From Gibbula magus (taxonomy: Eukaryota > Mollusca > Gastropoda > Trochida > Trochidae): a DNA stretch of 64,000 nt. Of this stretch, positions 22,901-36,804 are shown piece by piece. How positions within the stretch are numbered: position 1 is the stretch's first letter; each line of letters starts with the position of its first letter. The stretch covers positions 7,610,035 through 7,674,034 of the forward strand of contig OW388298.1 in NCBI GenBank assembly GCA_936450465.1. The letters are read 5' to 3'. The notes under the pieces were generated by a model. It was not told where the DNA came from. It searched no databases and saw nothing but the letters and a program-made list of their open reading frames with translations. A program made the position numbers and the translations under genes.

Positions 22901-24927
22901 AATATCATGTTTTTGGGTGTTGTTTCTTGTGCAAGTGAGTTTAAATCCGTTTTTCTCTCGATGGATAGAACAACATCATACATGCTAGCTGAATCATAAT
23001 GATCATCAAATGTACGCCAACGTGCATACCTACCTCTCAAATTGGGTATATCTGTACAGAGCAGTAGCATTGTAATAGCCAATCCAGTATGCACTTCTCG
23101 GGAAAGAATACAAACACCATGGGCAAAAACGAAAATGTGCTTTCTGTTTCCTAAAAAGCACTTGGAAACTTACTAAAGAACCTTCTGCCTGACAAGGTCA
23201 AGATGACCCAGATGTATATACTTCATTAGGACAGTTATAGAAATATATAAAGTAACTTGCATTTGATCCTTGGAAAACTCGTTTCGTTAGTAGAGCAAGT
23301 TGCATGGTAAAGAATGATTACAACTCGACTCTTTACGTTAGACAATCTACGATGTATCGACTTGTACTAAGAAACTGCTTTGTCAAAAATGAAAATGTGG
23401 AAAGTAAGGTGGAAACAGCAGAGCCTGACAAAATAAACGTTGGAGTGATATATTTTCATTAATCATTACTGTCTAGATTCTAATTTATCTGTATCATTGC
23501 AATATTTGAGACAATTGTTCATTTTAATGTCGGTAATAGTAATATTTGATTTTACCCTACATGTACTGTTCAACGGAGGTCACACGCAGATAACAACACA
23601 GTGAGTCACAGGGAACCATAATTAACACCTGGCAAGTTTGGAATATATGCAAAGTGTAGTTAATTACTCTATTATCGGCAAATACAGTCAATCATAGCAG
23701 ACATGTAGGAGTGACCGATTATCCCAAGCATGTTTTATTCAATGATATCTTTCATTCATCCACGAATGTCCATCGAGTAACACAGATACCGGGAATTGTA
23801 GTGAATATTTGATAACAGAAAACAAAAGCAATAACGATAGGTCTCCAAGGGATGTACACATAGTATATACAGCCTAGTTTCCTTTCAAACTAATTCTTCA
23901 CATCCGTTTACAGCGCCTCTTAAAGATCCACGTTGCTGAATAATACATCGCCTTAACAGCTCAATAAGAGAGGGAGGAAATATTTACTCCTATTTCTGCT
24001 GAAATGACACCTTGCTTGTACTGAAATTTTCTTTGCTGCGAAATTGTGTATTATTCTCTTGTTGCTCTACGAGTGCACATGCAATATAGTCGCATTAACC
24101 AACTCAACATTTTCATGTGTAGTTGCTAATTCTCTAATTGGGACCTGCTTCATTAAGAAGAATACGTTTCATGACTTCCACCGAGATATGTAATTCCTGA
24201 CATATTTTGAATAACGTTGACTTTGACTGGTTGTCAATCACTTACACGAAGTTCAATTAAATCAATACTAAGACATACCGTTTGACAAGTGCTACTTGAA
24301 ATGTTTTCACTCTAATTATTTTCAATGACAATTTGTTTTTCTGTTGTTAAATGGTTCCCGTTTTTTTCACTGCTTTGCATCGGTGGGAAAAAGGCAGTTA
24401 TTTTTACGCCACCAATGTGTTTAAACGTTTGCCTGTTAAAGATTTGAGTGACTAGTTCTCGTTTGTGCACTAGACATGTCATGTACACGTGTGAATTAAA
24501 ACAGGTATTTAATCACTGAATATTTTAATTCGTTTGTTCTTGTGTTTTCATATCCTCTTTTTAAAAACAACCATCGGCTGTGCATTTAGTGTGCACTTGA
24601 CGATTTGTTTATTATGTATTTTTAATTTATAGTTTACAAAATTCATTGTTATGTTACATTCATAATGTATGACACCAGAACCATTTCGGAAAGAAAGAGG
24701 TTGATCATGTATAATAGACTCCTCCATACTACCAGATATGACTTGTAACAATAGAAGGTTTATTCGAATGACTTATTTTAGTATTATTACAAATCTTAAT
24801 CGTAGAGTAAGTACTAGCACAAATTACCCAGTACGCAACACGAGTCAACACAGAAGACAATGATAGATGTAATGGAAGGCCTAAAGCTGATTTTACTGAT
24901 TAGAAACTCATTGATACGGCCTTATAT

Positions 24928-25202
24928 ATGATTATAACCGTCGTAGCAGTAATTGTTAAAAACAAACCCGGTCTCAATATGTCAACTAATACACATTTCG
25001 TGATGGATAAATGTCAATTTAGTGCCAAGGTATAGCGGACTTGCCGATTTCAGGAAAAGTTATATTTGAATGAGATTTTATCAGTGTAATTATTTATGGG
25101 TTTCTTCAGATATCTCAGCTGGAGAGAAGGTTAGTGCAGTTCAAACGAGTTTCAATAGAACAAGATTTAATATTTTCCAGAAATAGATCCCAATGGTTAT
25201 AG
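24928..25202 (+). pseudogene. Candidate two-exon block, copy B
   Basis: Orthologue of 7727-8001: exon 24928-25029, donor GCCAAG/GTATAG, acceptor TTTCTTCAG, exon 25110-25202 (ISQLERRLVQFKRVSIEQ, then DLIFSRNRSQWL and stop). The exon-1 acceptor is lost (CGGCCTTATATATG) and the upstream frame has a TAG (GATTAG), so this copy is probably not spliced the same way as A. Confidence 0.35.
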
Positions 25203-26834
25203 ATGTCGATTTCCATTGAGTTCTCCAAAGGGGATTCGAGAGGAAGGGAGGTTAATGCAATATCCCCATTATGTTGAAGAAATAGTGGAGAAAAACTAGT
25301 CCCTATGTATTGATTGCAAGCCTATATAGCATAATCAATGTAATCTTACTAAAGGCACTACGTACTATGCAGTTTCTTTCATGGCACCGTGTGGGTCATT
25401 TGGAGAGTCCAAGACTGCCAGTGTCAAAAGGCTTTCTTTTGTCAGATTCCTGTCCAGATAAATGGCTGACCTTGGCTCTGATGAAAATAATGATACAAAA
25501 GCATCAAGTTATCAAGACACACTAGGTAGAACAACTGAGGAAGGTTTCCAGAAAGCTCTATTTGAGTTAGTGTTGCTTTATGACGCTATCAATAATACAG
25601 TTATGACATAAACACAATTGCCGTTAAATGGCGTAATATACCTTGGATAATAACGTTTAATGTCCTGGTGTTAAGTTTTTATCATCCATATTTCGCACCC
25701 TCTACCTCTCCTAGAGTGAGGAAATATAATATTTACTGTAATTGAAAAACGTAATACTGACTTGTTAGAAAGCTCCTATGGGCTTCATAAAACTGTACTT
25801 AAATATTAGTATCGACAGTAAAATTCATATTAAATTATTTTTTTCAATTTACAATTTCTTTTAGAACCTCTGTTATGTATACATTTCACAGACATACATT
25901 GTGCAAAGGAATGAAATTGTTCAATGTAACGAACCGGTAATGCATAGCGTTTTTATAAGTGATATATTGCAGTCTTTATTGTCCATTTGCATAAATCAGT
26001 TAGGTCATATGACAGAGCTTTGAGATTATATATACAATAGACATGGATAGAACTTTAAGTTAATTTTGTTAGACTATTACAATTAATCAGTAGGTGAAAA
26101 AAGATACTCTGGGTAACTCATTTTACTAAAGAGTTTAACATTTGTCGACCAATATATATTTGATAATGGAATCATCTGCTCTCCTTCATTGAACTGATCT
26201 CAATGCTGTTAAGAAGGTGCCATGTTTATTACTTATCAAAAATGTATATCTTTGTGAACTATAATAAAATACATAATTTCTTTCCACAAATTGTATGGGT
26301 TTTTGGCTAGAAAATACACGTGTGCACTGCATATCATAATAAATTGACATACAATAATAGTACATAAACTACAAGTCTAGTTGAACACACTGTCATGGAT
26401 AAATAAACGTTTCAAGCATACATATGGATTGCAGCCAGTATTGCACTCTATAATCAGTCAAAATATGCATATCGCGTGCTACATTCATGATTGGTTACAG
26501 TGAGGATGCGAAATAATGGGAACAATGCTTCTAGAAAAGGTTCACAAAGATTTTATTCTGTATTAAGATCAAGGTCAAAGTGGACTGCAGTGAGAAATTG
26601 AACAGCCGCATCGTCTAGACGTAGAATGCGTATAATTAATTCGGTAAAAAATCTAAGGTGATCAAATCAAGTCTAAGGTGGTTGTAAGATCATAATAAAT
26701 ATCCATTTTAAGGCAAGGCACTGCTAACTGAAGGTACATTATTACCCTCCAAAAAATATATTTTCGGTGCTTCAGGCAACCATGTAGGTCAGTACTGTCA
26801 GTTTCCAGGTACCCATGTAAACAGGAATGAAGCA

Positions 26835-27645
26835 GCTTGCATAGGGACACAAGGCAGTATGACCAAAGTCATAAAGTTTTTGTCTTTCAGTAAGTAAGCG
26901 AACTCGATCATTTGCTGTGACAGGGCGATGTGTTAACCACTGTACCACTGTGATGTCAATCTTTATGTTCTAGATGTTTCCGATAAACTGCTTTTAAAAC
27001 TTTTCCAGTTAAGGGTTATTAATGATTGCCCTCGTTTACACTTGAATTATCTCCATGTACTAAAGTATTGTATATGGCAGTGAGAAGGGGGACTTAATCT
27101 TCTGGTTTACAAGTAGAAGCTCCTTCTCTGTTGTGCAGGTACATTTCCGGAAGGAAGCTACTAGACACACAATCTCGTTTCAACCAGACCGTACTAAACC
27201 CCTACATCAGATCATCAGTGCAATGTGGATGAAGCATAGGAAGCTTGCATAGGGACACAAGGCAGTATGACCCAAGTCATAAAGTTTTGGTCTTTCAGTC
27301 AGTAAGCGAACTCGATCAGTTGGTGTGACAGGGCAACGTGTTAACCACTGTACCACTGTGATGTCAAGCTTTATCGAGTTATTTCCGATAAACTGCTTTT
27401 AAAAGTTTTCCAGTTAATGGTTACTTAATGATTGCCCTCGTTTACACTTGAATTATCTCCATATACTAAAGTATTGTATATGGCAGTGAGAAGGGGGACT
27501 TAATCTTCCGGTTTACAAGTAGAAGCTCCTTCTCTGTTGTGCATGTACATTTCCGGAAGGAAGCTACTAGACACGCAATATCATTACAACCAAACCGTTC
27601 TAAACCCCTACATCAGATCATCCCCCATGCAATAAAGAATCTCAT
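26835..27645. repeat. 408-bp tandem duplication in copy B
   Basis: GCTTGCATAGGGACACAAGG at 26835 recurs at 27243, and the homology continues for about 400 bp through the TACATTTCCGGAAGG segment to CATCAGATCATC. Copy A has it once (9301-9695). The second unit carries its own substitutions and an indel (TTATCGAGTTATTTCC for TTATGTTCTAGATGTTTCC). Confidence 0.92.
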
Positions 27646-28470
27646 GTTGGATCGCTAAATGTCGGTCTTGCTAAGTCTTTTCAATTCATTCAGAATTGTG
27701 AAATGCAGAGATGCCTCGTTACATTACTTTTTATGTTGCCAAGGTCGTTCTTTATCGAACAATGTATGTTCATAATTATTAGATTGCACTTGAGATGTCG
27801 TCAAAATGGTCTGACGCTCCTTTTATTTGTCAGTAATGGACATTTATTTTTTCAAGGTTTTTAAACTAGACATTTCTTTTGTTGCAATTTACTTAAATAA
27901 ATGTTTTAACTAGCAATAATTTGTGTTCAATTTAAGTAGGTGAATGCTCTCGTAACTCTGCGTTTCTTTTTAAAAAAACTATCGGAACCTCAAGTTTGAC
28001 CCTTATTGTTTTTAAGGAATGGAGAGTTACGAGGTCATTCACTATACAGAACATACGTTGTAGTTGAAGTTTAATAAAAATGAAAGTACTTTTATATTTT
28101 AGCTTTAAATTAATTTAAAAAAGAGAGTATCTCATTATCTACGATAAAGAAGTTGCACCCGAGGTCAAGCAGCCAGGCAGACATTAAACTGTTCCTCTTC
28201 ACTGGAGACGAGGATACGAGTTACAATAAACACTTTTACATTCTTTGATCAGTATAGCATATTGTAGTTTGAAATGGATATCAAATTGATGAAACTCCCG
28301 TAAAACATGTTATTAGGTTAATATACAAGTAATACATTCAACCATTTAACACTGTTTTAGATGTCTAGGACTACAGACGGAATCAAGAACACCAACATCC
28401 AAACAAGCATCTTGAAAACGTGAATCGATGTTAAACTTGATATATAGAGGGAATCTGTCTTTTCTTGACT

Positions 28471-28530
28471 AATACCATGTTTATCTCATCGAGTGAGGTA
28501 GAAAGGTTATATTTTCACAAGTGACGCAGG
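28471..28530. repeat. Half palindrome and junction, copy B
   Basis: Left arm of the copy-A palindrome, then a 25-bp sequence not found at the A locus, then unit sequence again. About 100 bp present in A (10613-10705) is missing. The breakpoint falls at the palindrome centre, which is the expected behaviour of hairpin-forming DNA. Confidence 0.75.
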
Positions 28531-31274
28531 AGCAGCCCGTCACCACAGTAACACTAGTGACGTCATAAGCCAATTCGCCGCATGAGACCATTGTTTTATG
28601 ACGTCAAATTATATCAGTCATTGTTCGCAGTGAAAATATAAGTAGCTTGATAGATAGTTTATTTCACTGATAAATCCCAGTATTTCATTGCCCGTCATAT
28701 AATAAACATATATCTTAAATTCTTTAAAATAGAATCTAATCAACATTGGATTTTGCACTGTGACTTTGCGAGAATAAGAAATAAAAAGACCAAGACAAAG
28801 AACAAAATAGAGCTAAGAGGCATGTCAAATCTATTTAAATGTGATTTGCCTCATTAATGGTTGCCTTGCTCCAGTATCCTGGACTCAGACATCTCAAATA
28901 CAAGCTGACATCACAGGCAAGTCTACCATAAACATAGGATTTAAAAAGGTTATTACTTACAGTTGACATTGACATTGACATTGACATTTGCGGATAATTT
29001 GTTATGTACTCTAAGCGAACAAATATATCAACTACAGAATCGAATAATGTCTTCTTTCCTTTTCAGAGAGGAACTGTTATTATGGTAAAGCATAGGGTAA
29101 CTTGGGATATCATCCTTTTGGTCAATTTGACGTGTTGCAAGAAAAATTCCTTGTGTTTCCAGAGCACTTTTTAAAATGAACCGAATAAAAACGAGGTGAC
29201 CTTGAATGAAGGTTCAACAATATTTTGATTTTGAAAAACTAAAGCCATTAGATAAACAGGTGTCCACAAGAAACCACACAACGGATATGTATAATTAAAA
29301 TCAGTTCCTTACAATCTTAAGGACCATCATGAAAAAACTTAATCAGTGTCTTCTGATTCTGACCAGAAATTACTGACATTGAATGAAGATATCATACCCC
29401 TTTTGCTCTTATAAATTTTCAGAGTTTGTCATTGAAATTTCATTAAATGGTGTCAGTTTGAAATCTAACTGATTAAACTATTTGGTGTGACTCAATGCAA
29501 ACAACAATAACCCTATGTACCGGGAGTCATAAGTTTAACACTCCGTTAAACCGGTAACGAATAATTGGGTCATTTCAGTGGAAATACTTGTTAGATGAGG
29601 AACCTATATCTTATAAATGACATCATTTTCATGTGCAATGACATGTATATAATACTATTACTTGACGGGCATCATTAAAGGAGATTGGTCAAATTCTTAG
29701 TACGCTAACCTAAATCATTTGGAAACTGTTGATTACAATAATAATTTCATAAACCTTTCGGATTGCACAAATATTGTTACTTTGATCCGCAAATAGGCCT
29801 AATTCGTCTTGCACTCATCCAGCTGATGGCGGCCTAACCAGGCATCTACAGGCAGGGCTAGATTTAAGAGATGTTCTGGCTCTGGTAATTTGGGTTTAAT
29901 ATCGTTTGTTACTTGTTACATTCTAGAATTGGAATGGAACAAGTATTGAGGTTCAAGGTTATTTATCGATCTTGGATTTATTTAATAATGTCATTGTCTA
30001 ATGAACCTATACGGTCGGATTTATCGCCTTTGCTTTTAGGTAATATTGTTAAGGTTAAAAACTTTGTTGATTTAAATGATAATTTAAAAACGAATAAGCT
30101 CATAATTTGAATAATGTTATTATTATGTCAATTCCTATGTTTTTGTGCTGATCCTGTTTAAAAGAAAGGACACTCTATTGATTTCCTAGTCCTAAGGTGC
30201 TGATGAAATCTATATAATGTATTTATGTATTGTGGGGAGCATTACGTGCAAATTTATAATAATGGGTGAAGCAAACCCCCAGACATTTTAGAATGAGTTA
30301 TAAACAGCTGATAAATGGTGAAATCATACCTTTAGTAAAGATTAAACTTAACGTTACTTAGTTATATCGAACGACACCATGTGTATAGCAATGAAATTGT
30401 CAAAACTTTGGAAATAAATATTCAAAAATATCACAAAAGTCCAAACTTTTTTCATTTCCCGGAATAATGAGCACATTGATATTATATTATAGTCATGTTT
30501 CTTACACATATATAATGTTCGGTGTCCTGCTGTCACAACGCCTCAACATCTTTCCCTACATGAATATTTATTATTTGATAAAGGTTGCGTAACAGGCATA
30601 CCAATTGTTCACTGCAATATATCCGATACTTCTTTTCAATGACACCAAAGACTATATGATAATAACAAAGTTTAAAAAAAAAAGATATTGGTTTCAGTGG
30701 GCAGAATGAATTTTCAATAGTTCTGACATATGATAATTGAAAACTGTCTGAAATACTTTGTGAGCGTGCTGACAACAGATGGTCATCTCGTTTTCAGTAT
30801 TTTTCTACGGGTTTCACACATTGAAAATATTGATATTCAAATAACCTACATGTAGATATATTTCCAAGAAAAGCCCAGTGAAAGGCGAAACTGCTGGAAT
30901 ATGTAATCTTATGTTCGACTTTGGCTTCGAAAAAGTACTGTCTACCTTGAATACGCATCAAGTCAGCAATTCTGATGGGATCTGAGATGGTCTGGGATGA
31001 TTGTTCTTGTCTTCATCTAGTCCAACTTCAAGGCAACTTTAATTGACACAGGTACCAGTAAACTTTCATAGAGAAAGTGTGCCTCACTTGGAAAATCACA
31101 TGATTAGAAACCGTCCAATAGCCATGCATGATAATGTTCAGTTATCTAGAGGCCATGCAGTAATGGTTATACTCACAGTACTGAAAGGGTTCCTTGTCTC
31201 AAGCTGAATCTCATTGAACAATGACCGCCTTGATGTGTTCACTTGTGTGTGACCTGGTGTTCACAATATTGCAG

Positions 31275-31467
31275 AACCTACGTTAGCGGCACTGAGAATG
31301 CAATTGCTCAGATGCAAAACAAACACATAATTTCCAATATTCAGCTAAGTTGCTCAAAGGTGTTTTCCCTCAGTGTTCTCGGTGATGACATTCCTATCGG
31401 CGAAACATTTTTACAAAACAGTATCAAAAATGCTATTCATCTCTTCGTATGTATGGTCATTATATAA
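31275..31467 (+). CDS. Candidate exon TYVSGTENAIAQMQN, copy B
   Basis: Acceptor-like ACAATATTGCAG/A, then frame TYVSGTENAIAQMQNKH, IISNIQLSCSKVFSL. Copy C (46259-46352) has the same acceptor and reads TYTSATENDIAQMQNRR before ending. Copy A has lost the CAG (ATATCGAG) but keeps the frame (13446-13636). A donor-like CAAAG/GTGTTTT lies inside. Unknown function. Confidence 0.2.
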
Positions 31468-31580
31468 CTACAGAATTTATACTTAAAATTGGAGTATCCT
31501 TGACAACTGTTGATGTAATTAACCACCATATAAACATGTATGTTAATCTCATAATGACTTTCGAGTTCAACTTCTAAGTG

Positions 31581-31965
31581 GGTGTATATACTGGTGTATA
31601 TAAGGTGTATATAAGGTGTATATAAGGTGTATATACTGATGTATACTGGTGTATATACTGGTGTATATAAGGTGTATATAAGGTGTATATAAGGTGTATA
31701 TACTGGTGTATATACTGGTGTATATAAGGTGTATATAAGGTGAATATAAGGTGTATATTCTGGTGTATATACTGGTGTATATAATGTGTATATAAGGTGT
31801 ATATAAGGTGTATATACTGGTGTATATACTGGTGTATATAAGGTGTATATAAGGTGTATATAAGGTGTATATAAGGTGTATATAAGGTGTATATACTGGT
31901 GTATATACTGGTGTATATAAGGTGTATATAAGGTGTATATAAGGTGTATATACTGGTGTATATAG
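31581..31965. repeat. GGTGTATATA minisatellite, copy B (about 385 bp)
   Basis: Same 11/12-bp array and flanks as copy A, with several extra 11-mers in the middle and right part. Length difference from A of about 90 bp, consistent with slippage or unequal exchange. Confidence 0.97.
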
Positions 31966-34900
31966 TCGTATACTCTGCATCAAGGTGTGCTCAACTTCTA
32001 AGTGGGTGTATATACTCGTATATTCTGCAAGACCCGCTTTTCTGTGGCTTCTTTTTTATTTTCTCTCACTAAATCGTGGTTAGCTTTCGGGTTAGCTTAC
32101 TTCTATGGAGCAATTTACCGCATTTGTCATCTCTCAATTCATTACACAGTTCTTGCACAGATTCTTTCAAGATGAAATTTACTCTATCCTTCAACTTTTG
32201 GTCTTGGTAACACAGTTTTCATGAAGTATTCAAAGTTTATTTTCAATGTCACTTGCCTTTGCATGATGAATGGACTTAGCAGAGGGTAATTCAGTTAAGG
32301 CCAAGGGGAATTTGAACCTTAAATAAGGATTATTATATCTGCCATGAACAAAGCATTATTGAACTAATCCTATTTTGTTGAGAGCTACTTCTGGTCAGTG
32401 TGATCCTGTGAAGAACGTAACGAGGTCAAGGTCGTTGCATCTCTTTTGAATGGACGTATTAGATTAGCAGAGACGTCAACTCCCACTGAATACGAGTTAC
32501 GTACGAAAGGATTTTATTTCCAAACTAAATAATTGGTGAAAGACGACTGCCATGACCATTTCCCTATCGGATAATCAGTTCTTGAAGCTTTCAGTTAGAA
32601 TTTCAGTCCAGAAATGCACTGCTGACATAATCGTTCTAATGTGGTTAAACTAGTGCCATAAAGATATTATTGCTAAGATTCGACTGTTTTTACATGCCTA
32701 AATTGGTGAAATATTAATCGTAGTACTTACACAAAGCATATTGAGTGGCTCAACTAGTGAAATGATAATATTGATCTGAAAGACTTGGTTCAACAGCTCT
32801 TACACAACTTTCGAGGGTATAGCATAGGTGCGAGATGAGCCAATTATTTTATGAGCTTTTGTTTTTATGTATTGTGGAAAATATAATGAAGAAGCAAGAC
32901 AAATAATAATTTAAAGTTAGCATGTTGTTTTCATGGATCTAAAACGTATAAACATATCATATGGTATATTGTATGTTTTTTTTAAGTTATTCATTTAAAT
33001 GAAAAAAGTAGTAGAAGATTTCATTGTTGTAAATAATCATTAAGTTAAGGTTTAAATTACTAAATAACGGGAAAGAAATCACATGTTAGTTTTATTTTTC
33101 TATAAACTACTACTATAAACCACAACAACCATATGCCATCACAATGTAATGTTGCTCAATGTTGTGCCGTCATAAACAAGATGACACCACACTGCTATGA
33201 CATCACAGTTATGCAAGAGCAAACTAATGAAACAAATTGTATACCATTGAATACTTATGTAAATATATAAAATGTTAATATACCACTGTAACGGAGGCCA
33301 TTCATGCAATAAACATATTTTGACCTTATGACCTTTGACCAGTGCTGTGTTCAGAGACATAAACGTCGTCATTGAAATAAAGAAGAACGATTTTGGTTGA
33401 TAAATAAAATCTCACCCTCATGTCCTTTGATAAAAAAATTATCAACACTTGTTGAAAAAATTAAATATCCTCGGCAAGCTATATTGTACCTTGTATCACC
33501 TCGTATTAGAACAGACATTCATGATATACTTTTGATATATTTTTTAAGGAATTGATTGACATGTTTCAATATATTGTTAATAAATATTTAAACATCATTA
33601 TAAAGCCTTAATAATCAACGATGATAGATGATAGATGTAATAAAGAAATAAGCATATAACCAATTCAACGTATTCTACAAGACAAAGTGTTGACGCTGCT
33701 GTCGTCAGTCGGGTAGTGGCATTTCGTCAGTGGCTGGAGGGGCATTACAGAATAGATATTCTGTAGCTGACTCAAATGCGTCTGTAAATTAACTTGTCAG
33801 CACGGGAGACATAGGACTTCACTCGGAGAGTTATTAAACGTGTGTAAGGAAATTAAACACGACACTGAGGACATGTACGCTCTGGAAACTACGAGTAACA
33901 GAGAGGAAGTAATTATCAGTTCAATTACTGAAAATTTTGCTAAAAATATAAAAACCAACGTCAAAAAAAAGGTCACCTTCAAAATTTAATATGCATGTAA
34001 GTTTATTCCATGAATGATAAATACGATTGAACTACTGTTACATGTTGTGTCAAAAAGTCAACAAACCAAACTTTTCTAGTGATTAAATCATGTTATTATG
34101 TTTCTGAGAAACACACCTTCGAAAGAAGCATCGGTTTTACAACTTCATAACTAGATAGGATAGGAGAGTGACTAGATGAGATAGGAGAATGGCTTGTTTT
34201 ATGATGTCTTATAGTAACGAAATAAAGTAAATACATATTCACTTTATCAACATATTTTATTAACCAAAGTTTAATATAGGATAGGTAACAGAAGTTGTAA
34301 ATCTCCTTTACCAATTAAACATATGTGCAATATTTGATCATATTTCATGAGTACCACGAAAAGAGAGTTTTGTTGGATCTACATATCAAAAGTGTTTAAT
34401 AGAGATCATGAAGACCAGTACAACATTTTATGCTTCATACAGGAAAGAGGTAAATAAACCATCGGTAGCTGTCTGTGTCCATTAGTATAATCTTATAAAT
34501 ACATCATTACCCTTTGAAAATGTGACATATGAATCATGCAAATCAACATATAACCCTAACTTGGGTCTCAAAGGGGCGGCCCTTACAAATATTCACACCC
34601 GTTTCGTGAAAGTCATAGGCAAACATCCTTGGATGGTAATCTGTATCTACTTTCAGTTAAACAGATGGAAAATAGCGCATTAAGTTTAACGTTTGATGCT
34701 GATGTAGCTTAATTTGACAGTGATAATGATAACTACCTACAATTTGATTTCTGAAACCTACAACGATATCAGGTGAAATAACATCCGGTACAATTACAGG
34801 TAATAGTGGTGATTATACCTTCAAGGTAGGATGAGACTCAGATCACGTGACCAAAAGTAATCAAGTTGACATAACGCTCTGTTACATGTGTTTACTCTTC

Positions 34901-35338
34901 AAGCTATATAAAAAATAGCAATGGTCTACAATACTGAAATTTCGTGATGCAAATATAGAAACTTATATAAGATTTTATTTTGCTGTCCTAACAAGTAAAA
35001 GTCATCATGGAAAATATTCAACAGTACCCGTGAACGCATATATTGTTCTTATATATTGCTAGTGTTTTACAATATTATTTATCGAATGATTGAATGTTTG
35101 AGCAGAAAGCATGTTGATAAATATATTATCTTGTAATTTATGTCAAGAAACTATGTTAAAACTCAGCAGAACATATCGATTTTATTTACCTACTATCTTC
35201 TGGGATGAATATAAGGTAAGTAAGTAAGATCGATACAGGGAAATTACTTCCCGCAAATAACTGACATTTGAAGTGCTCACTGTTGCATTTGTGTTGCTTC
35301 AGAAATAATATATTTTGACAAAAGCTTAAGAAAATATA

Positions 35339-35599
35339 TTGAGAATATCCCCCTGTAAACCGTTTCTCCCCGACCATGATCGTGAGTGGGCTGAAGTACC
35401 AGTCAAGCGTTGGATCAAAATTACTGGTTCGGAACCACTTCAGAACCACGAAGAATCTGTAAGTGTTGTGATGAATGATTTTGAGAAGAAACAACTAGTA
35501 CATATGAGGAGGGCTAAACAAAATTACCTTTTCTTTAACATTCACGTCGACAAAACGGATCATTTTCAGCTCGAAACGCCGACATCAAATGTGACGTAA
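35339..35599 (+). CDS. Candidate ORF, copy C (86 codons)
   Basis: Continuous frame from MRISPCKPFLPDHDREW to the conserved tail HFQLETPTSNVT and TAA. The first third arises from a deletion that joins the upstream block to the EESVSVV block, so the full 86-residue form is probably an accident of copy C; only the last 50 codons are shared with A. Confidence 0.2.
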   Translation: MRISPCKPFLPDHDREWAEVPVKRWIKITGSEPLQNHEESVSVVMNDFEKKQLVHMRRAKQNYLFFNIHVDKTDHFQLETPTSNVT

Positions 35600-36086
35600 A
35601 TGTTGCTATGCATTACGTAACAATGGTTGCCATGACGTCACAAAGATATTACGTCAACAATGGGTCAATATCAAAGGTGATTGATCGGTCCATTGTTCCC
35701 AAGTCAATATCGTTTTTTATGGACTGTCATGTGACCGTCTTTGGACCAATCAAACCTTCGATCATATAATAATAATATTATGGCCTTTTAACTCCCGTGA
35801 AAAATATTGAAGTGTAATTTCATGCGGCGAGAACATACCAGTATAAGAACTTCAGAATAATGTGCAGTTGCGACGTTGTAATATTTATACTGCGTCACAA
35901 AGTTGCATGACTCGCAGAATCAAAGCTTCAGCATTCTGTTGGCGTTTCGATTCATCCATTATGGTTAGTAATAAAGCAGAATACTTATTTTCTTTCTGAT
36001 TAAACCCCTAATGGTTTTGCATCTTCTTCTAAGTGGTAAAGGGCCATGTATATACTACAAAGATGAAGAACTGAATAGACACTTAC

Positions 36087-36156
36087 TAATCGAGTGTCCC
36101 TGCATCAACTGACGAGTCGTTCACTGTATATACGCCATTTAGGTACTCCATGAAAT
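36087..36156 (-). CDS. Candidate 70-nt internal exon, copy C
   Basis: Same block: acceptor CCGTTTTGCAG, donor ATTA/GTAAGTG. It carries a two-base change that turns K into T (GVYTVN). Frame open throughout. Confidence 0.36.
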
Positions 36157-36460
36157 CTGCAAAACGGAATGAATAAAGTTAGATTATATATTAAAAATAT
36201 ATAATGTGTATAATGTTAAATATTACCACAGGAGAATTGTATTAGATGGACTATAAAATAAAATGAATAATGCACCATTGTTCTTTGAGTGCATTCCTTT
36301 ATGAACAGGACACTTAGTCAATAGGGTATTATTGATGGTGACAATGCGGTTCGTAAGACTCAATAGTTCCAACGTTACCTCCGTTACAAATGGGCTTTAT
36401 TTTACGATTCTCACTAAATCAACAAGTGTTGAAAGTTCGCAACACAGTAACCATCATTAT

Positions 36461-36710
36461 TAGCGATGAAACGGTTCACAACTACAGTAGTTGAACCACA
36501 GTATTTTGCTTTCGGTTTGGTACATTGAACATCAAGGTGATTTTTCGGTATATACCAAATATATTACTTAATTAAACAATTAGGTTTTATCAACTCAGAT
36601 GTAATTATATTTTCAATTGAACAATTTTAAAACCATGACAAAAATCATGAAAAGCATGCGATTTGATGTGGCTCAGTTTACATATTGACACACATTCCGT
36701 TTCAGCCCAA
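36461..36710. mobile_element. hAT-type MITE, copy C
   Basis: Third orthologous copy, 250 bp, with target duplications ATCATTAT (36453-36460) and ATCATTTT (36711-36718). The left end is TAGCGATGAAACGG and the right end CCGTTTCAGCCCA. The right target duplication runs straight into the long AT dinucleotide tract. Confidence 0.8.
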
Positions 36711-36712
36711 AT

Positions 36713-36716
<4 letters not shown>

Positions 36717-36802
<86 letters not shown>
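36717..36802. repeat. (AT)n microsatellite, about 86 bp
   Basis: Uninterrupted AT dinucleotide tract directly 3' of the hAT MITE target duplication in copy C. The same spot in A and B holds only about 10 bp of TATATAT, so the tract expanded in C alone. Confidence 0.97.

Positions 36803-36804
<2 letters not shown>

Larger units (their letters stand above)
16810..34564. repeat. Macro-repeat copy B (about 17.8 kb unit)
   Basis: Second direct copy, colinear with A. It is longer because of a 437-bp fold-back insertion (18457), a 408-bp local tandem duplication (26835-27645), a 330-bp segment (about 26052-26383) missing from A, and a longer minisatellite. The A/B junction lacks about 245 bp that is present at the B/C junction (34322-34564). 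Identity to A is uneven: about 10 differences per 100 bases near 16823-16920, but about 1 per 100 at 29170-29630. I see nothing gene-like in 20230-22600, 25210-26830 or 27650-28470 beyond the candidate exons listed. Confidence 0.93.
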
